Part shown: piece by piece, positions 57,660-64,000 of the stretch
How the letters are laid out: the number at the start of each line of letters is the position of its first letter
Position numbering within the stretch: position 1 is the first letter of the stretch
Assembly: GCF_036785885.1 (NCBI RefSeq)
Contig: NC_092323.1
Span: 12,284,501-12,348,500 of the forward strand
Source of the DNA: Coffea arabica
Taxonomy: Eukaryota > Streptophyta > Magnoliopsida > Gentianales > Rubiaceae
Reading direction: 5' to 3'
DNA: 64,000 bases
Program-made: the position numbers and the translations under genes
The notes under the pieces: generated by a model
Database searches by the model: none
What the model saw: the letters and a program-made list of their open reading frames with translations, nothing else
What the model was told of the DNA's origin: nothing

Positions 57660-60600
57660 TCATAACAGAAAAAATGAAGGAAGCAAAATTGAATATTTAC
57701 TTTTAGAAACGTAACAAGAATGATCCAATATTTCTCTATAAGCTATATTTTTTATGCAATCAATATCATCTAAGCTAAAGTACTCTGGTTTAATCAAAAC
57801 CCGAATAGCATTTGATGTTTTGGCACGGGACAATGCAACATATAATTGTCCTTGTGAAAAGACATGTTCCTTCAGATAGAGACCAACAAAATCAAGTGTC
57901 TGTTCTTGAGATTTGTTAATAGTCATAGTAAAACATAAACGAACAGGAAATTGAGTCCTTTTGTAAGGAACAGGGTATTGGTCATCATTTGTAGGTTGCA
58001 AAGGAATCCTATGTATGAAGACCTTCTTGCCAGCAAAGTGACCAACTGCTATTTCTGCATGAATGACATTTTTAGTCAAGGACTTGCAAATCAGTCTTGT
58101 TCCATTGCATAGCCCTTCAGTTGGATCAAGATTTCGTAACAAAATTATTGGTGCATGTGGCTTAAGCACAAGCTTGTGAGGAGGCAAACCACTCGGACTT
58201 AATGTGTTAAGGAAATCACCATACTCAGCCTGATGATTCGGATCAACTGTTCAATCAAAACTGATGTATTCAATTCTTTGTCCAGGAAACTTTTCTAACA
58301 TCAAATCATTGATTTCATCAACAAAGTGGTTTTTTGTTGTCAATATTGCTCTGTTCAACGACAAAGCTGCATTTTCTGATATAGTGTTAATATCAGGATA
58401 GACAGCATCCTTCAGTCTTTCAAGTGAATCAACTTCATTGGTGTATTTGATCATAATTGAAGACGGTATAACAACCAAATCAGTATTGTGCAGCTGTTCT
58501 AAACCATTTCCTACTTCCAATATAAACTGTGTAAACAATGGATTTGATTTTGCTCTCATGTTTTCAGTTAATTGTAACTTTTGCAAGTGAGGCCACAAAG
58601 ACGAATTAATGAAGCAAGCATTAATTGTTTCAGCCTTTGTTCCACTACGAACAATCAGTAATGTTTGCCTGAAATCACCTCCAAAAACTACTACCTTTTC
58701 TCCAAAAATTTTGTTTGAGTTCATGATGTCTCTAAGCATATCATCCAATGCTTCAATAGCTGCTCGTTTAGACATTGGAGTCTCATCCCAAATGATTAGC
58801 TTTGATTCTTTGATCAAAGTTACTAGAGAGCTCTGCTTACTAATCCGACAAGTTCCTCCATCAGAAATATCTATTGAAATTTTGAATCGCGAGTGAGCTG
58901 TTCTCCCTCCTGGAAGAATTGAAGCAGCTATTCCAGATGTTGCGGTAGCAAGTGCAACATGACCTTTTGATCTTATATCAGCGAGTAATGCATGATATAA
59001 AAAGGTTTTTCCGGTACCTCCCGGACCATCAACGAAGAAAGCACCACTTTTGTTGGTGTAAACTTTTTCACAGATGACATTAAATGCTTCTTTTTGCTTT
59101 TGATTCAGCAAAGCACAAGTATCCAAATCAGCTGCTGCAACACTTATATTTCTTTCTGCATTTAACTCCCTTGTCTGACTTTCCATATCATCCATTGAGA
59201 AATCAAGTGGGTACAAGTTGAATGAAGAAATATTTTTCCCCATAGACTGTAAGAAGCCATTTATTTGATCAAGCACCTTTGTTCTAACTTGACTTGCTGT
59301 TAAAGTTTTGCATCTAAGAAAGTCTTCAGACATAACATCTTCAAATTTAGACCACAATGATGGCGGATTATTGGGACTTGAATAAACCAGGAGTGTTGCA
59401 AACAATCTTCTCATTTCATATGGTATATGAAAGTGAGAAGCTTCTTGCAAACAAAGTTCCTGGCTGTTATCATCCTCCAGTAATCCCCTTAACAATGCTG
59501 CTTCACGGAAAGTCTGCACCTGAACTTCAGCAAAAGTTCTGAGATCTGCAAATGATGTTGGACATCTGACTTTTGTCAATAACAATCTTAGATAATATCT
59601 TTCACCTTTACCAGGATGTGCAACAACTATTCTACCTATAGAATCTCTCTGCTCACAAATTTTCCACATTCTTTGGCTCGGACTCCAAACAAAATGTTCT
59701 GAAAATTCCACATAGGTGTAATTCAGATCCTCAACTTCCTTGTTCATTCTGTTCACGTAAAAGAATTCAGTTAACATTGTTTTTCTTAGTTGACCATTAT
59801 TGACAACATTAGGCAGATCAGTGTTCTTCTTGAAGCTCATCGGTTGCTGGTTTTCCAGATGCAACTGTAAGTGAATAACAGCTGGCTTTATCTCGCTAGT
59901 TGGAAACCTGTAAATTCTCCAAGTAGCCTCTGGAGGGGATATCCATCTTGCTGACACATACTGTTTGATTTTATCAATCTCACAATGTGGACTATCAGCT
60001 ACAACTCGAAAGCTGGTTCTGTCATGTCCCTTACAAATGTACTTGTATATATATTTGATTGCCTTTACTGTCGAACATATATCAATGTTAATGTGGCAGT
60101 CAATTTTTGCAAGTAGATAGGCGCTATAAGGGACAACCCAGCGATTATTGAGCCATACATTTCTCACTTTAACTTTGATGCCATTATCTCTGCGCCTATA
60201 CTTTGGATATGCATCAGCTACTTGAATAGTTGCATTGCAGAATTCTTTTGGATAAGAGTTTTTACAGAATCCATTTTTTTTCATGCAGACATTCTGTGGA
60301 TTTGCTGAACCACAAGGACCATGATGTATATGCTTAACTACCATTTTATATAGATGAGGAAATTTCTTTTTGTCAGGTATCTCAGCACAAACTATTTTGT
60401 CATATTCATCTGCAGTATACAACTTATACTTGGATTTGAGAATCAAAAGGAAATGTGCGTGACGCATACCTCGTTTTTGATTCTCAATTACATATGTATA
60501 AGCAGCTATCTCACCAAAAATGTGCTTCTTAAAAAGTTCATCTTTTAACTTTTCTAACTTAGCATGAAAGACTCTTGAAATCAAATCTGGGCGGTTCTGT

Positions 60601-62755
60601 GTTTCATCTGCAGCAATCAAATGTTCCTTGATTTCTGGCCAATTAGGATTGCAAGTCATTGTCAAAAACAGATCAGGTTTTTCAAATTTCTGCACTAAAG
60701 TCATTGCATCCATGTATCTGCGACGCATATTTTTAGGACCTCCTATGAAACCTGGTGGCAGTATAATTCGTTGGCCAATATTTGACCCATGAGTTTCTCT
60801 AGCAGCCACTGCATCCATTATGCCATTCAAAAATTCTCTCCTGATTTCTTCCTGCTGTGACCTGAAAAAGTCTAGTTTTTGTTTCTCAATCTTCACATAT
60901 CCATCAACAACATACTGTTGAAACAATCTGCAAAAGTGCAGAAGCAGAGATTCATTTGAATCTCTAATCTGAAGTTTGTACGCGTAATATTCCCTCAGTG
61001 AAACAAAAGTTGGATCCTCTTCCAGTCCATGCATTGCTGTAAGACGACACCATATAACTATTCAGTATGACTAAAAAATCTCTATTCATAATAATGGACT
61101 ATCTAACTTTAAGTTTTGACTGACCAATTTCTTCATTGTACAGCAGCTGATCAGCACTTAAAGCAGTTGCTGGGGCAATCATTTCAGCTGATGCATTTTT
61201 TGTTTTTTGCTTTCTGTTTCTTGTTTTTATGCCTTTCTTAGCAATTCCTTGATGCCAACCCAGCTCTCCAAATGGAAACATTAAAGGGTATTGTAATGGA
61301 TCATAGCAGCCATAATAATACTGAATGTTACGTGGAGAACCACCACAAGTGTAAACTTGTCTATTACGGCGGCTATTTTCACCATTTTCTTCTCCTTCTA
61401 CCCATAATGCTGCAACTTGTGACTCTGTTGGTTTGTTATATACTCTCTGATCTAGACCAGGAAGAGTATGCAACACTATTTTGTAGCTGTCTAAGTTAGG
61501 AATGTGACATAAATTCCTAAAGAAGCGAGCATATGGATTATGCTGAAAAACAGTGATTAATTTCTTTATCACACTCTCAGATAATCTAGGACAGGCAGCT
61601 AGACGATTAGATACTTCATTTTCAATATCATGAAAGTAAAGCTGCATGTTTGTGCCTGAACCATTATTTGGTATCAAATTATTTAGAATATGATACACCT
61701 GTCCTTGAATCCTAAATGTATAGACTTCATTGTTTCATCTACACAGATCCCTATTACACTTAACACCAAAAGATGTGACTCCATATTGATTGTTGTAAGT
61801 CCTAATGAGCTCCCTGAATGCTTTTGCTTCCTCCGAAGATGACGTCAGTAATTCTCTCAAAATATCAGGAAGTCTGTTCTTTGCCAGCATAATATCACCA
61901 TCAGAACAGCAAAAATTTGCTGTTTCTGAGAAAAACTTTTTAGCACCACAGTGTCGAGAACTCTCTGCTTTGGCAGAATGTCAGCAGTATTCGCTATTAA
62001 ATCCAACAACTCTCTTCCTTTTCTAGGTCTTCTTTCTAACAGGAACAGAATGATATCTGAAGTAACCAATAATTTAAATAGCTATAAACAATACGAATGC
62101 AAATCAAGAATAAAGGTCAAAGCTAACCTGGACGTTTTCTTTTATTTTGTGCAAGATTTCTTTCATTAGCTGACTGTTGAACAGGTTGGCTATTGATGAC
62201 TAAAAGTCAAATGCAGAAGTTCAGATATTGCTAGCATCACAATGCATGGAAACTGAAACAAAATTTTGTTAAGAATACAAGAATCTACCTAAATGTGTAT
62301 CTAGAAGGATAGAAGCATTGCTACATGAAGCATGTGACTGCATAATATGTGCGTTTCTACTGAAATTTGTAGTAGATGCTAGATGAGAAGACTGTCTATG
62401 TCCAACAGTGTACTATCTAGCAATTCCATCAGCCAACAAAGCAGATTGTTCATGATTTTGTGATAAAGAACAGCTCAAATTCAGCCATTTTTTTGGTTTT
62501 CTGGACCGCAGGTTACGTAAGCAGTTTTTTTTATTTCCATCTCAGATAAGCTTGTCGCCTATAGGTTTTTTTGTCCACACAAGAAACTACATATTTAGTA
62601 GGCAAGGAAGTCAGGTGTTCTGATGTAGAAGCAGAACAACTGTTCATAATGTCCGTAACAGCACAGTGATGATTGCTAACATAGCTAACATCAGGTATTT
62701 GTACTGGATAGCCACATGAATGTGGCTCAATAACTTCACGTGCCTGATCCATCAA
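57660..62755 (-). pseudogene. Helitron Rep/helicase (two in-frame stops)
   Basis: This is the rolling-circle replication initiator fused to a PIF1-like helicase, the defining Helitron protein. An exon ending at 61125 and one starting at 61037 flank an 87-bp intron in phase. The N-terminal part carries FFSETANFCCSDGDIMLA and GQVYHILNNLIP. The Rep domain has the HUH motif in RGMRHAHFLLIL and the tyrosine pair in IKYIYKYICKG. The helicase has Walker A GPGGTGKT, Walker B IIWDET, GGDFRQTL, LTENMR, TINKSQEQTLDFVG and GQLYVALSRAKT. TGA stops interrupt the frame at 61735-61737 and 58251-58253; all else is continuous. The 5' end beyond about 62070 is less clear, and the 62531-62755 frame is included tentatively. 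Confidence 0.9.
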
Positions 62756-63181
62756 TTGCGAAGCCGTAGAGTGAAAAGCAAATGCTGTGCTCAGGTATAA
62801 CAGCCTTATATTGAAAGTTCAAGCAATAAAAGGTTAGGTGAAGATGAACACCGAAAGTATATGACACACAATGGCTACCAACTTTACAGCAGCTCAAACA
62901 ATGTATACTGTCGCATATGGTTCACTAATATCATTTGCAGCCAAATAAGCAGTGATTTAAACAATGACTCAAATACTAAAGAAACAGAAGGAAAGTTGCA
63001 TAATAAATATAGAGGAAGAAGAAAGTAAGCTGCATGATAATATCGTAAAAACTATGAAGCACAAGTAGTAAACAGCCATGCAAAAAGAAGGACATTAAAT
63101 GTCAAGAGATTTAATGCAGATAAAAACTCACCAAGAAATAAGTAAAGAACCAGCCGAACGCTCCTTTCGTTTTGTTTCCCC
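62756..63181. other. Spacer upstream of the Helitron helicase
   Basis: No domain was recognised. It probably contains the promoter and leader of the helicase on the minus strand. Confidence 0.45.
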
Positions 63182-63595
63182 AGAATGAAGACCAACGACA
63201 ACCGAATAAGATGAAAGAAACAGAAGCAGGTCTTGGAAAGTTAAGCTTTGTCTGGCAAAAACACCGAAAGTGTTAAGGATAAAAGATCACACATAAAAAG
63301 TAAGTCAACAACTTCATAGATAATCATACAAATCTAACGGTCAATAGATCATAAAAGTACAAAGCACTACAATCTAATGGTTAAATTTTTGACAAAAAGC
63401 AACCTACTTTTAAAGTTAGTAGCCAACAACTACTTGCAGTAAGTGAACAACCACTGGCAGTGAGTTCACAGATGAAGTAAAATAATGATATACATTCAAC
63501 CACCCTAAGGTACCTTGCATTTGACCAAAAGTGCTAAACCTTAGCACCTCACTAAACAGGCTCCAATGAAACAAGCAACGGCAGGCAAAAAGAAA
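63182..63595 (+). repeat. Direct repeat R, partner of 43933-44320
   Basis: This 414-bp copy is the longer of the pair. It holds 26 bases between two CTACTT motifs (about 63406-63440) that are missing from the left copy. The inverted pair GTGCTAA/TTAGCAC lies near 63530-63546. It lies 5' of the helicase, consistent with Helitron 5' subterminal sequence. Confidence 0.9.
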
Positions 63596-63619
63596 GAAGC
63601 TAAACTTGAGCTTTGGAGC

Positions 63620-63631
63620 TGCCACGTGGCA
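63620..63631. promoter_or_regulatory. Palindromic G-box
   Basis: TGCCACGTGGCA is a perfect 12-bp palindrome centred on CACGTG, the bZIP/bHLH-binding G-box. A second CACGTG lies at 63721-63726. Both are near the inferred 5' end of the Helitron block. A role in transcription is possible but unproven. Confidence 0.45.
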
Positions 63632-63679
63632 CCACGGGAAGCTGCTACTGGAAGCCGAACTCGAACTTATATTGTAGTT

Positions 63680-63681
<2 letters not shown>

Positions 63682-63719
<38 letters not shown>
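63682..63719. repeat. (AT)n microsatellite
   Basis: About 19 uninterrupted AT units. The frame reading tyrosine-isoleucine repeats across it is an artefact of this tract. It abuts the candidate Helitron 5' terminus. Confidence 0.95.
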
Positions 63720-63723
<4 letters not shown>

Positions 63724-64000
63724 GTGAGCAAACAACAAAAACAAACAAAGACATGCACAGCACAGCCAATGGAGTCAAATCTATATATGAAGCATGTACA
63801 ACAAAAGCACGAAGAACAGAGGGGAAGTCACCTTCATAGTCCTTGACGTTTCAGAATCCTTTGAAAGTCAATGGTTTAATTAAATCGTAGGCAGGAACCT
63901 TTTGGTACAAAGGGAATAGCACATCTTTTTTTTTTTTTTTTACAGTACGTAAATTTGATATATACTGATGATGGATTCGTCTGAATTAGAGCCCTTGTAA
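63720..64000. other. Right-edge spacer
   Basis: No gene or repeat was recognised apart from a T run of about 16 near 63926. Confidence 0.5.

Larger units (their letters stand above)
38983..63682 (-). mobile_element. Helitron-derived block (one or more rearranged units)
   Basis: Going down the minus strand, the block has a Helitron Rep/helicase followed by RPA70-like genes. That gene combination is a known hallmark of autonomous plant Helitrons. Two B3-domain genes lie in the same block and orientation. A 400-bp sequence next to the helicase 5' side is repeated in direct orientation 19.2 kb away (43933-44320), so at least two units or a rearrangement are likely. A candidate 5' terminus is TCTAACTACAATATAAG on the minus strand, ending at 63682 against an (AT)n tract. 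The 3' terminus was not identified, so the left limit is set at the last RPA-a codon and is arbitrary. Confidence 0.7.

Noticed and set aside
43933-63595. The two direct repeats as LTRs of one 19.7-kb retrotransposon
   Set aside because: They lack TG...CA ends, polypurine tract or primer-binding site, and the interior encodes Helitron, RPA and B3 proteins, with no gag-pol.
63416-63778. 120-codon minus-strand frame starting MTPLAVLCMSLF
   Set aside because: It crosses the (AT)n microsatellite, giving alternating Tyr-Ile, and repeat R. There is no sign of coding constraint.

Overview
The window is nuclear DNA from a flowering plant, almost certainly a eudicot. It is AT-rich, its genes are split by GT-AG introns, and the gene families are plant-specific (CRK receptor kinases, plastid MSL channels, plant O-fucosyltransferases, B3 and SPL proteins). 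The transposons are plant types: Ty1/copia, Pack-MULE, Tourist- and Stowaway-like MITEs, hAT and Helitron. I cannot name the species; an asterid is only a guess.

Left part (1-9.1 kb) is mostly transposon. A Ty1/copia element enters from the left edge with an intact gag-pol frame and ends in a short LTR at about 4316. Next comes the first exon of an MDP1-like HAD phosphatase on the minus strand, then a 1.17-kb MITE with a very long purine/pyrimidine-biased core, then a 1.1-kb Pack-MULE carrying a broken piece of an SPL1/SPL12-type gene.

Middle part (9.1-38.1 kb) holds four complete host genes whose exons join in frame. They are an MSL2/MSL3-like plastid mechanosensitive channel (+), a GDP-fucose O-fucosyltransferase family protein (-), the 3-hydroxyacyl-CoA dehydratase PASTICCINO2 (+, with one apparent GC-AG intron) and a cysteine-rich receptor-like kinase (+). 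The spacers carry MITEs, a triplicated repeat interrupted by a Stowaway element, and possible SINE remnants.

Right part (38.9-63.7 kb) is a Helitron-derived block with its genes on the minus strand. From right to left it holds a Rep/helicase with two in-frame stops, three RPA70-like genes (c, b, a), and two genes encoding tandem B3 DNA-binding domains (b, a). The leftmost pair, B3-a and RPA-a, is open through every exon I could join (264 and 434 codons including stop). The b and c copies carry stops. A decayed 4.6-kb hAT element with a perfect 8-bp target duplication sits in intron 1 of RPA-c. Two direct copies of a roughly 400-bp sequence, at 43.9 and 63.2 kb, suggest two tandem or rearranged Helitron units. 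An intact RPA-like plus two-B3 gene pair next to Helitron relics is the most unusual feature of the window.
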